From assembly GCA_958295665.1 (NCBI GenBank), contig OY282558.1, positions 314,188,092 through 314,252,091 of the forward strand: 64,000 bases of DNA, written 5' to 3'. Of the stretch, positions 12,123 to 23,037 are shown piece by piece; within the stretch, counting starts at the first letter, position 1; each line of letters begins with the position of its first letter. Under the pieces are notes generated by a model. The model was not told where the DNA came from. It searched no databases and was given only the letters and a program-made list of their open reading frames with translations. The position numbers and the translations under genes were made by a program. This stretch comes from Tipula vernalis (lineage: Eukaryota; Arthropoda; Insecta; Diptera; Tipulidae).

Positions 12123-13616
12123 ACGATTTTTTTAAGTTTATCATTATCTACTCTAACCTTAGTTCAACTTCATATAGCAATTTGGATAAAATAGAATGGT
12201 TTAGTATATTTCTTAGGATGCATCAATAGATAAAAGACATGCTCACGCCAATACAAATAAGATTTCACGAGCCGGCTTTACTTATCAGCGCGCTAACAGT
12301 GCATTGACAAATGACTAATCTGTTATGATTTATTTATATTGAAATTTATGGTGATGGTGCATGGATTTATAAAACTCTTTTAGATATGCCAAAAGTGAAA
12401 ACTGAACAAATGAATTTCTACTAATATTGTCAACAAATTAAGAATTTATTCCTGAAAACTGGTTGGTTATATCAGAAAAAAAAATTTTGCTAATAAAACA
12501 CCAGTGACCGGTCCTTTGGCCTGATTTTAAATATTTAAATATTACGGGTGTGAAACTTATCAAACATTCTCGAGATTTACCAATGTATTAGTATTACACT
12601 GTTAACACATGTTCTTATTCAGAAATTGAGTGATTTTTTTTAAACAATTGAGTAGCATTTAGAAATGTATTTTTAAAAATTAAGCAATACTTATATTAAA
12701 ACAGGCAAAAGACATTATAAATTTTAATTGTTCTTAAAAAGCGAGTTGTACTAAATGTATTTTTTGACTATGTTACCTAATATCCCATTTCTTGTGCTGC
12801 ACTTATCTTTTTCATCAAGGTCGGCATTGGCCAATATTGGCCCATTGGAAGTTGAGTATGATTTCAAAAATATAATTTTATAGAACTTTGGGAATATTTA
12901 AAAAGCGGTCATTTATTGCTGCAGCCTTACATTTTAAATTACTAGCAAGAGGGCTACGAAATAATCAGTTTTTTCAGATTCCTCAAATTCGGTTTATCAA
13001 AATTCGACCTAATTCGAAAAATAAAATTGGTCACAAAACTAGAAATTAAGTCTCAATGTAAAGGAATTTACAACACATTCTAAAAGAACGGAAAACTCAT
13101 GTCACTTGACAATAATGTTTATGACTAAAATGTTTGAAATAATTCGCGTATTTTTAAATTTTAGGTCAATCAACTATCGTAGTAATATGTTGGATGTAAG
13201 CAAATGCATAAAGGATTAACCTCCAATCATTTAATGTAGTAATTGACCTACATATTTCTACATAGTAAAAAACCACTTTAGTATTTCTGTTGTTTATTTT
13301 CAGTTGTGATATCAAAAAAATCTAAAAATAATTTCCTAAAATACTAACATATTGAAAATATAATTAACATTATTCAGTCAAGTAACAAAACATATATACG
13401 AGTACATAATTAATTTCACAATTAACACAACAAAATATTTTTTTTTTTTTTTTTTTTAAATATTTAAGTAAAAATAATTTGTTCAATGTTTTCAATATTT
13501 TGTACCAAAACAATAAATTTTACATTTTATTATACATTTCAATTTTCCGTCATTTAAGATATTTTCTTATTTCTTTTATTTATAACTATACATTGTTGTA
13601 TATGTACGAGTATATA
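12123..13616. other. Gene-free AT-rich stretch
   Basis: No supportable gene is present. A run of about 19 T residues lies at 13,439-13,457. A brief frame near 12,350-12,410 (DGAWIYKTLL-like) is too short to name. Confidence 0.4.
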
Positions 13617-13759
13617 CAGGATGTCCCGCACGAATTCAAGTTGTGTTGACAAATTTCATGTTTTCTAATAAATTAGTTGGCTTACTAGTTTGTGGCGTGA
13701 TAATGGTTCTAACGTAAATTAGGCAGTTATAATGACGGCTTTTTAGTCAATACACCTTG
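13617..13759. mobile_element. Mariner-type MITE
   Basis: A 143-bp segment begins caggatgtcccgcacg and ends ...caatacaccttg, whose inverse starts caaggtgt. Both ends abut TA dinucleotides (13,615-13,616 and 13,760-13,761), the target site of the mariner/Tc1 superfamily. The terminal repeats are short and imperfect and there is no coding capacity. It is probably a non-autonomous derivative. Confidence 0.4.
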
Positions 13760-13779
13760 TATATTAATATACGTTATTG

Positions 13780-14171
13780 AGTACATATACATATAATTAT
13801 ATTGTTTATAAATAGATGAGCGAAAGGAAAAATAACTTAAGTTGTATATAGCTAGTTAGTATAGCAAAGAAAATTTCTATAAATAAAATATGAATAATTG
13901 AAAATTATTAATTTTTAAATATGAAAAATTAATTTTGGATTTTCATTTTATTTTATTTTTGAATGAGTTTATAAAATAGGTTGATTATATTGATGGGTTT
14001 ATATACTTTTTGTGTTATTGAGTGAAATCAACTATTGATAAACAAGTAGCTATTTCTGGCATGCTCATTCGACCGTATATACAAATTGGATTTGAGAGAA
14101 AATTTTGCTTATTAAAAATTTGTATGAAATATTAAGACAAATAGCATATTATGGGAAAATTCAAGTTTCTT
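13780..14171. other. Gene-free AT-rich stretch
   Basis: No gene is supported. This stretch leads up to the cacggaaaaa terminus of repeat family E at 14,172. Confidence 0.35.
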
Positions 14172-14560
14172 CACGGAAAAACTAGGCTTGTTATCATGAA
14201 CAAAACGGACTTTTAATTGTTATGCTAATTTTCTTATTTCATTCGATTTTTTATTGATGTATTGTAAGATTTGTGTTTCTTGCAATGATAAAAAATCTCT
14301 TATTCAAAATTCCTGATTGAAGAAAAAAATCAACGAATGGAGACTAATATAATTGCTTTGTTTCCAATTTTTTTTACAAATAGAAATTGACCCTTTTTTC
14401 AAACTATATTGTCCGATTTTCTTGAAATCACCCATTTTAAAAATTCAACATTTCCTTAACATGTTCTTAAATTTATTTTATCAATAATTAAGTTTCATTT
14501 TTCATCATACTTTCCGGAAGTCCCAAAACACGAATTGGTTCGAATTTTTGTTATTTTTCA
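14172..14560 (+). repeat. Repeat family E, copy E1, terminal block
   Basis: It begins cacggaaaaactaggcttg and is homologous, in reverse complement, to 38,133 down to about 37,700. Both contain the same succession: aggcttgttatcat, gatttgtgtttcttgca, a long aacgaatgg stretch, gaccctttt.tcaaact, and a catcatac end. In the 38-kb copy this block is a true element end, because it borders a satellite repeat. It is therefore taken as the terminus of a dispersed DNA element that continues beyond 18.9 kb. Confidence 0.5.
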
Positions 14561-15440
14561 ATGTCGAACTAATTAAGTATAGTATAGCGTTCACTAGTAC
14601 GTGACTATCGTTAATTAGACGTATCACTCATAAAACAAAAAATTAAGAGAAGAATCTATTTATTAAAATTAAAATTAAATCTATTAAATCAAAGTCACAT
14701 GGTTGAGACCAAAACGTGATTGAATTTCAGTAGTGATCGTGCAACTGTTTGATGCGTAAATAGTATACATTTTAAGAATTAGTAGTCAAATGTTCACTCC
14801 TCGCGGCATACATAAAATTTCTGCTTGAATGAGCTCTTATAGAAATTGCATTGCACCAGTAACGAGTGGATCTGTTTTTAAAAAAATTGCCAAATGATAT
14901 GAGATTAATAAGCAAATTTTAATTATATGCAGGACTTGATGCATTGTTCTCTTACGTGGAGATTTCAAGATCAATTTTTTTATTATTATTAATTATTTGT
15001 TATATTTTCACCAAATTTATCAGCATTTGAAAAGTGTGTCAAATTGTGTTAAATTGATCAAAAATGTCAATGATTGAACATTTTCAACAATATTTGCAGA
15101 GAGTACTGTATACAGAAAGAAGAGGTTTTGTACACATTCTGAAAATTTTATTCTTTTTTATTCCTGAAATAACTGGCTTATAAAATACACATTAAGTTGT
15201 GTGTTTAGAAATTTGATTAGCCGACATAATATCGCACCTTCGGTTCAAAAATGGTACAACTAAAAAATATAACTGTGATATTACCTGCCAGTTAGAAGTT
15301 TGATTATTATATCCAATGGTGTATTATAACTTACTTTAACTGGGAGTAGGACAATATTTCGGATTATTACCCCAAAACTACCCCTTATTGAAGAAGTGAC
15401 AGTTTTAAATATAACTACTATCATAACAAAATTCAATGAC
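14561..15440. other. Gene-free AT-rich stretch inside E1
   Basis: No open frame of note and no recognisable repeat. It lies between the E1 terminal block and the end of the DUF7869-type gene relic, so it may hold that gene's 3' untranslated sequence. Confidence 0.35.
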
Positions 15441-16771
15441 ATTCATAAATAAAATTAATCTGCATAAAATTGTGGAATGTGATTATTTCTCAACAAATAT
15501 AACAAATCACTATTTTTGTTATCCTTGATTTTTAGTGCAGTGTTATGAAAGGAAATTATGTCAGGGAGATCTGTACCTAATAGTCCGATATCCTTTCTGG
15601 ACAGTTCCGCTTCCTGAAATTGTTCCTCAGCATACGAAGTCTTGGGCATTCCAAAATTTTTGTTGATAAGGGTCCCTTATTGGGCGTACTGAGACGGAGC
15701 TTAGATTCGCTCAGATTTTAATGACTTCTTGATTTCTTCTCTATAGTGGAATGTACGTTGTCCGCCACATTCTGCGTGTGACCTGTAACAAGGTACTTAT
15801 GGGTAATTGAATTTATTTGTGGAAATTTTATAACTGCAAAAGCATATACAGCTATCATATAATTGTTTTTCTGCTATCCGACGCAATTGTCAGAGTAAAA
15901 TACGAAATCTAGTTTTTGAGTATCATCGCAGTTATCAATAGTTTTTGACATGTATTTTAACACAAAGCTTCCGATTTCATCAACTCCTCGATTTCCTTCC
16001 CCTTTGTGCCAAAAGTAACATTCTGTGTGTCCATTTTTCAATTCCGATATTGTAATATTAAAACTGTTTAGCTTCGATTTATAATAAAAAATCGAGACAC
16101 AACCCCTCGAAGACTAGGCTTGACCGCTTGTAAATCATAGACCGCCACTATGTAACTTTTATTTGCTTGATTCTTATATTTATTTTTATTTTTTCATGAC
16201 AATTCCTTTTCTCATTGAGGTTCATCGTATTTACCTTTTAACTTATCTTTTTCGTCGTTTTCCGCATTTTTAAACGATTTACGGCACACAAAGTTTTATG
16301 CAGTCATCTTTGTAATCTCTAAGCAAATCCGATACTGATCGTCGTCCGTCAATGAATTTACGAATCGTTTGAGTACGAAGGTAATGTGACTAAATTTGCG
16401 GGATTAACTCAATGTGTTTACGAACAACATCTTTAAATTATGGGGCTATGACTGGGTGTTTGTTGTGTTTACTTCGTAATTCAGGTCCAAGAAAAGCAAC
16501 ACGCACATTATCTATTTCAATATAGAAGGCATTATTTAAATTTCAATGGTTTTGAGTACACGAATATCGATATTTTGACTTATTTGTAGTCATAGAGTTG
16601 GTAATATAACTACGCTGTTTTAACAAATCGGCCAGCGTGCAGTACTCATCAAAAATTTCAGGTCGTTTAGATTCGTTTATTTCCATTGTGCAGCCTAGTA
16701 TGCATTTTTCTCTGCATGGAGGGCGCAGTTTTCTTGCTTTGTACATTTTCCTACTTTTTGAAGCAGATATA

Positions 16772-17905
16772 CAGGGTGGCGCAAAATGAACGATATGGTT
16801 TAAATTCTTCATAACTTTTTTATTTCAATGATAATTGTAATTTTTATTTTTGAAAATATAATTATATAAATGGCAAATTTTTTTGACTTAAACATGAAAA
16901 ATTATATCGCGCAAGTGGTGGCCATTTTCTGTTTCGCAGATACGTACTCTTGCCAATACATTTTCCATAATATTTCGCAGAATTTCAGGTGTTATGGCTT
17001 GAATTTCATCGCGAATATTGTTTTTTAGCTGAAATATATTGGGAGCTGAAATATTGGGTCCCTTGCGGTATGAGCTGTAGCTCCATCTTATTGGAACCAC
17101 AACTGTGGATGGTTTTGCACTGCTGGCCTCAAAAAATTTTCCATTAACAATAAGTGCGCCGCCCTGTGCATTCTCGAAGAAATATGGGCCAATCAATGAT
17201 CCTTTCGGACGATATACCGCACCAAGCAGTACATTTAAGTGGGTGTATTTGTCGCCCATGCACTGCTCTTGCGTTCTTCGTCGTCCATATTCTGCAGTTT
17301 TGTTTACTAACGAAACCATTTAATTGGAAGTAAGCTTTATCGCTCATTATCAAACTGTGTATGAAATCTGGATTTTCTTCTGCTATTTGTTGGAAATAAA
17401 TTGCATAATCAAGCCTTTTAATTTTATATGGAAATATTCGTATTGCGGTCCAATATATCTGAAGGGATCTTCGCCATAGTTCCAGCTGTGCCGAACGTTT
17501 TTTTGTTGATGTTTCTGGACTCTATTGCACATACTGTTCACCACACGTTCAATATTTTTTACCGTATCGTAATTTTTTTATGGGCCGTACGTGGTCTCCC
17601 AGTACTTCTTGCGTTTCTTACTGTGCCATATTGTTGAAAATTTTCAACCAGACGGTTTATTGTTGCTGCAGAGGGCAGATTCCGCACATTAAAATATCGT
17701 CGATATCCTCGCCGAGTTAAAACAATTGACCTTTGGTTTTCATAATAAAATTCTGTTATTTTTCCTCGCTGTTCCGTTGTGTATTGTTCCATTATAAACT
17801 TGAAAAGTCTACTTTACAAAATGCTCAACAAAAAAATTTAAAAAAACAAATTATTATAAAAGTTATTGATCATTTTAACCATATTGTTCATTTTGCGCCA
17901 CCGTG
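16772..17905 (-). mobile_element. Mariner-superfamily DNA transposon (1,134 bp)
   Basis: The ends are near-perfect inverted repeats of about 28 bp: left cagggtggcgcaaaatgaac, right inverse cacggtggcgcaaaatgaac. Both are flanked by TA (16,770-16,771 and 17,906-17,907), the mariner target duplication. The transposase lies on the minus strand. At 1.13 kb it is shorter than a full-length element of about 1.3 kb because the catalytic region carries an internal deletion. It sits inside the coding sequence of the DUF7869-type gene, so it inserted after that gene was in place. Confidence 0.88.
16888..17792 (-). pseudogene. Mariner transposase, internally deleted
   Basis: The start at 17,792 gives MEQYTTEQRGKITEFYYENQ followed by the N-terminal helix-turn-helix region up to GRPRTAHKK (stop near 17,560). 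A second frame (17,353) reads MSDKAYFQLNGFVSKQNC, and a third reads GPYFFENAQGGALIVNG. The first two catalytic aspartates are visible (MSDKA; an FQ-stop-DGATAHT block near 17,090). The sequence then jumps straight to LKNNIRDEIQAITPEILRN, so the segment carrying the third acidic residue is lost. The protein ends ...LRDIIFHV at 16,888. It is non-functional, with at least two frameshifts and the deletion. Confidence 0.8.
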
Positions 17906-18929
17906 TATAAATTAACCCAGAGTTTAGGTGTAATTTCGTCTTTTTGGCGTTACACTCAGTAGGCTTCGCCTGCCTTTTCTTCCCTGTTTTTTCACTTTAT
18001 CTTCTATTCACTAACTATTTCACAACAATTCGGTTAACTTCTATATCTGATTTGGCTAATGAAGATTTCTCTAAAGCTTCGTTAGATGATATTGATTCTT
18101 CTGATTCGCTGGATGAAGATGTAGATATATCGTTATTAAACGTTCTACGGTGAGATGTTTTCTGTAATTTTGGGGCCTTGTTAGAAAATTCTGGATCTTT
18201 GTCAGAATCATAAAAATCAATTTCACCGCTGTTTAATAAAGAACTACTGCATTTTGATAATCGGCGGAAGCAACGCTTAGTGAGATTTTCAGAATTGATC
18301 GTTAGAACAAATTTTGAAGAAGTAGCCTCTATTGTTGGTAATATTTCTTGAACTGTATGCGATCGATCCTCAGAAATTTTACATTGTATATTCTGATTTT
18401 CAGCTAACGTTCAAAGAACTTCAGCTGATGTCAGAATTTCTAAATCCGGATTAAAATCGCTACTATTATATGGTTCATTTTCTTTATTGTTGCTTAACGT
18501 AGGTGGACATTCGTCTATGAGAAACCCAATAATTTTGCAATTTTGTAATATTTATACATATGCATACATAATAGTAAAACTGTCTTACCGTTTGTAGAAA
18601 TTAATGTAATTTGTGCATTTTTAGAAGTAGAAACACATTCTTATTATTGGTGTTTTTCTTTTGCTTTTCTTGTGTAAGTTCACCATTAACCCGCTCCGAC
18701 CTTAAGCTTTTTTTTGGTAATCTACAAAAATACATTTGAAGCATATAATAACTCAAATAAGAAAATAAGGATAACGAACTTTTTAATGAAAGTCATAAGA
18801 AGTACTCACAACTCCAAGCATAAATTCAGAATTCTCTACAAATATACAGTTAAAATAATATACCTTGATTAACAAAAACGTCACAATTTGGAAAATGAAT
18901 TAAAAATAATATTTAATTTAACACAGAAA

Positions 18930-19824
18930 CTGACGGAAAAGACTTAGTTTTTGTTAAACTGTGGTGTTTTCACTACAAAGTAGTGTGGAGTGGAGAAAAA
19001 TGATTTCTGGAAACATTAAAAAATATTTTTAATATTTATATTCAAATGTCTCAGATATTGAAAATATAATTATTTCTGTTGTTAAATACAATAGAACTAC
19101 TTACCATATTTGCTTTATTTAACAGAAAAATACAGATAAAAATTATTGGCATACTAAACACTACTACCAATGTTTTCTTATTAATACAAAGTATTCGAAT
19201 AGTCAAGTATGATGAACATCTTCGGGTATATTTTGTTGGCGCAGAAGAAGACAGTAAAGAAAACATTCTAGCACATTTAAAACCATTTGTTTTGCATACA
19301 CTACCAAATGGATTAAAAATATTTTTTTGATGTATCGACATTTTTAGGCGTAATGCATGATAATTAAATTCTTAGTGGAAAAGACAAAAATAAGATTCGT
19401 AAATTGGTTTCCATAGTTAAGAAATAGCCAGTTTTGTTTAAGAGTTAAACAGATGCACCCAAGAAGGACCACGGATTAGATTCACAAATTCATTTCTCAA
19501 GTCAAGAATTGGCACGTTTCATATAAGAAATAATCGGATCCGTACAAGAAAATCGAAACAATAGACTGGTAAATTTTAACTCTACTTAAGAAAATATGTA
19601 TTTTTCAGCAATAAAATATCTGTTTATTACCAGAAAACGCTACTTAAATGAAGAAACATGATTTCTGACCATTAGAATTTCTAGTTTTCAATCAAAGGAA
19701 TCGGTTTGTACAAACAAACCTGTTTCAATAAACTTAAGAAATAACCATGAAGAAAAACGATATTCTCTATGTAACCACATTTACTTGTATCAAGAAATTA
19801 GTTTTCTCATATCAAGCAAAAAAG
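18930..19824 (+). repeat. Repeat family E, copy E1, internal block
   Basis: 18,930-19,040 (gacggaaaagacttag, then aaactgtggtg and ttctggaaacat) matches, in inverse, 37,065 down to 36,960. 19,560-19,824 matches, in inverse, 29,164-29,400, including ttacatagagaatat and aacaggtttgtttgta. The blocks occur in the same order in both copies, which supports a single element family. The copy is interrupted at 19,824 by foldback copy 2 and resumes at 21,600. Confidence 0.55.
19105..19330 (+). other. Exon-like open segment of unknown family within E1
   Basis: After an intron-acceptor-like pyrimidine-poor ...tttaacag, an open frame includes VKYDEHLRVYFVGAEEDSKE and ends PNGLKIFF followed by a stop at 19,328. 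Its amino-acid composition is more balanced than the surrounding AT-driven frames. I do not recognise the family. It could be the last exon of a gene carried by element E. It is only weakly supported. Confidence 0.25.
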
Positions 19825-21599
19825 ATACTGTTAAAGTTAGCCGAAAGTTGCCAGCTGAAAGTGAATAGTCGATAATGCAGATTGGGACAGTCCAGCCGAA
19901 AATAAAAAATGGTAATGCAGATGGTCTAATCCCAGCCGAACGTTTCCAGCCGAAAGTAAAAAGCCGATAATGCAGATTATGATATGAAAATAAATAGGAT
20001 ACATAGATTTAAATAAAAAATTTTGTAAATAAATTTACGTGTAAAACTTTGCTTCGTAGAAAATATCGGAAAATCAGAAGAATATACAAAATTGGAATAA
20101 AATCAGCCTCTAGAGTATATAGTATATCTGAAGCTGAATCGTTTTTATGTGATTTGTCAATAAATATCGAATTAAAAAATTCTGTTCAAGTTTCCCGTGG
20201 AAAATCTCGGAAATTCGATTTTCCAAAAATTATTAGAAAATTTGTATAAAATCAGCCTTTCAAGTGTTATGTCTGGAAATGCATTTCATTGATGTGATTT
20301 AGCAATAGCTATCGCAGGAAAAAAATTGAGTTCAAGTTTAGAAAATTTGTATAAAATCAGTCTCTAGATTGTTATGTCTGGAGATATCTTCAATTGATGT
20401 GATTATTCAATAGCTATCGCAGGACAAAAATTTAGTTCAAGTTTCCCGTGGGAAATCTCGGAATAATCGATTTTCCAAATTTATTAGAAAATTTATGTAA
20501 AATCTGCCTCTAGAGTGTTATGTCTGGAGATAGATCGCATTAATGTGACTTAGCAATAGCTATCGCAGGAAAAAAATTCAGTTTAATTTTCCCGTGGGAA
20601 ATCTCGGAAAATTCGAATTTCCAAAAATTATTAGAAAATTTGTATAAAATCAGCCTCTAGAATGTTATGTCTGAAGATGGATTTAATTGATTTGGTTACT
20701 CATTAGCTATCGCAGGAAAAAAATTCAGTTCAAGTTTCCCGTGGGAAATCTCGGAAAATTCGATTTTCCAAAAATTATTAGAAAATTTGTATAAAATCAG
20801 CCTCTAGAGTGTTATGTCTGAAGATTGATTCAATTGATGTGATTACTCAATAGATATCACAGGAAAAAAATTCAGTTCATGTTTCCAGTGGGAAATCTCG
20901 GAAAATTCGATTTTCCAAAAATTATTAAAAAATTTGTATAATATCAGCCTCTACAGTGTTATATCTAAAGATGGCTTTAATTGATGTGATTACTCAATAG
21001 CTATCGCAGGAAAAAAATTCAGTTAATATTTCCCGTGGAAAATCTCTGAAAATTCGATTTTCCAAAAATAATTAGAAAATTTTCCGAAATCGGAAAATCG
21101 AATTTTCCGAGATTTCCCACGGGAAACTTGAACTGAATTTTTTTCCTTCGATAACTATTGACAAGTCACATCAATGCAATCCATCTCCAGACATAACACT
21201 CTAGAGGCTTTTTTTATTCATCCATTTCTTACTGTCGGCTAGAAACTTTTTTGAATTTTCCGAGATTTCCCACGGGAAACTTGAACTGAATTTTGTTCCT
21301 GCGATAACTATTGAATAATCACATCAATTGAATCCATCTCCAGACATAACACTCTAGAGGCTGATTTTATACAAATTTTGAAATAATTTTTGGGAAATCG
21401 AATTTTCCGAGTTTTCCCACGGGAAACTTGAACTGAATTTGTTACCTGCGATAGCTATTGAGTAATCACATCAATTAAATCCATCTCCAGACATAACACT
21501 CTAGAGGCTGATTTATTTTCGTCTGGAATGTCAATAACATAATCTGCATTATCGACTTTTCACTATCGGCTGGTAACTTTCGGCTAACTTTAACAGGGT
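19825..21599. mobile_element. FB/Galileo-like foldback element, copy 2
   Basis: This 1,775-bp element begins atactgttaaagttagccg and ends with the inverse ggctaactttaacagggt. It is flanked by an exact 9-bp repeat, gcaaaaaag, at 19,816-19,824 and 21,600-21,608. The left arm (to about 21,083) carries about six to seven tandem ~147-bp units reading ttcccgtgggaaatctcgg. At about 21,085 the orientation flips, and the right arm carries the same unit as gagatttcccacgggaaact. The arms are unequal (about 1.26 and 0.51 kb). It inserted into E1: the flanks on its two sides are contiguous in E2. No transposase gene is present. Confidence 0.8.
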
Positions 21600-23035
21600 G
21601 CAAAAAAGGATTATTTTAATATTTTAGAAAAATTTCAATTTTAAAATCAGTTTGTGGCGGGACAAATATCGTTTAGCTGAAAAATGACGTACAAATTTTC
21701 TAGAATTACCGTTTTTCTTCATTACTCTGTATTACTTACAATATCATCGTACCACCTCTACAACAATTCGTGCAGCTATATCGGGATTTCTTGTTCGGGA
21801 AATGATTTCTTGTTCTGCGATAGCAATTGAATAATCACATCAATTGAATCCATTTCCAGACATAACACTCTAGAGGCAGATTTTAAACAAATTTTCTAAT
21901 AATTTTTAGAAAATCGAATTTTCCGAGATTTCCCACGGGAAACTTGTACTGAATTTATTTTCTGCGATAGCGATTGAGTAATAACATTAATTGAATCTAT
22001 CTCCAGACATAACACTTTAGAGGCTGATTTTATACACATTTTCATATAATTTTTTAAAATCGAATTTTCCGAGATTTCCCACAAGAAACTTGAACTGAAT
22101 TTTTTTCCTGCGATAGTTATTGACAAGCCACATCAATGCAATCCATCTCCAGACATAACACTCTAGAGGCTTTTTTATTCATCAATTTCTTACTTTCGGC
22201 TGGAAATTTTTTTGAATTTTCCGAGATTTCCCACGGGAAACTAGAACTGAATTTATTTCCTGCGATAGCTTTAGGCAAGTCACATCAATCCAATCCATCA
22301 CAAGACATAACACTCTAGAGGCTTCTTTATTCATCCATTTTTTTCTTTCGGCTGGAAACATTTTTGAATTTTCCGAGATTTCCCACGGGAAACTTTATCT
22401 GATTTTTTCCCTGCGATAGCTATTGAATAATCACATCAATTGAATCCATCTCCAGATATAACACTCTAGTGGCTGATTTTATACAAATTTTCTAATAATT
22501 TTTGGAAAATCGAATTTTCCGAGATTTCCCACGGGAAACTTGAACTAAATTTTTTTCCTGCGAAAGCTATTGAGTAATCACATCAACTAGATCCATCTCC
22601 AGACATAACACTCTAGAGGCTGATTTTATACAAATTTTCTAATAATTTTTGGAAAATCGAATTTTCCGAGATTTCCCACGGGAAACTTGAACTGAATTTT
22701 GTTCCTGCGATAGCTATTGTCAAGTCACATCAATCTAATCCATCTCCAGACATAACACTCTAGAGGCTGATTTATTTTCGTCTGGAATGTCAATAACATA
22801 ATCTGCATTATCGACTTTTCACTTTCGGCTAACTTTAACAGGGTGCAAAAAAGGATTATTTTAATATTTTAGAAAAATTTCAAATTTAAAATCAGTTTGT
22901 GGCGGGATAAATTTCGTTTAGCTGAAAAATGACGTACAAATTTTCTAGAATTACCGTTTTTCTTCATTACTCTGTATTACTTACAATATCATCGTACCAC
23001 CTCTACAACAATTCAGATATATCGGGATTATATTT
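21600..23035. repeat. 1,245-bp tandem duplication including foldback arm and flank
   Basis: The E1 flank 21,600-21,793 (gcaaaaaaggattattttaa ... tatatcgggatt) is repeated almost exactly at 22,845-23,037. Between them lies a further run of about six ~147-bp units in right-arm orientation (21,810-22,844), ending in the same foldback terminus cggctaactttaacagggt. The duplicated unit is therefore part of the foldback right arm plus 194 bp of host element. The 21,793/21,794 junction has no inverted end or target repeat, which argues for tandem duplication or unequal exchange rather than a second insertion. Confidence 0.7.
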
Positions 23036-23037
23036 AG

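Larger units (their letters stand above)
15455..18700 (-). pseudogene. DUF7869-type transposon gene relic, split by a mariner insertion
   Basis: The gene is read from high to low coordinates. 18,700-17,950 gives an acidic, serine-rich N-terminal region (SRTFNNDISTSSSSESEESI) with a probable intron (donor gtaag near 18,590, acceptor near 18,515). It then runs into TGKKRQAKPTE, where the mariner interrupts it. It resumes at 16,768 with SKSRKMYKARKLRPPCREKC, KRPEIFDEYCTLADLLKQRS, then at about 16,480-16,300 with SHYLRTQTIRKFIDGRRSVS. 16,160-15,860 gives VAVYDLQAV, a frame-shifted block and YSDNC-type remains, and 15,860-15,660 gives THKYLVTGHTQNVADNVHST. This order matches an insect transposon protein family I know as DUF7869-like; the name is recalled, not searched. 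At least six stops or frameshifts make it non-functional. Confidence 0.65.

Noticed and set aside
17105..17323. Plus-strand frame of 72 codons
   Set aside because: It is antisense to the mariner transposase relic.
20049..22318. Small frames inside the 147-bp repeats
   Set aside because: They recur with the repeat and differ in frame between units, so they are by-products of foldback repeats.
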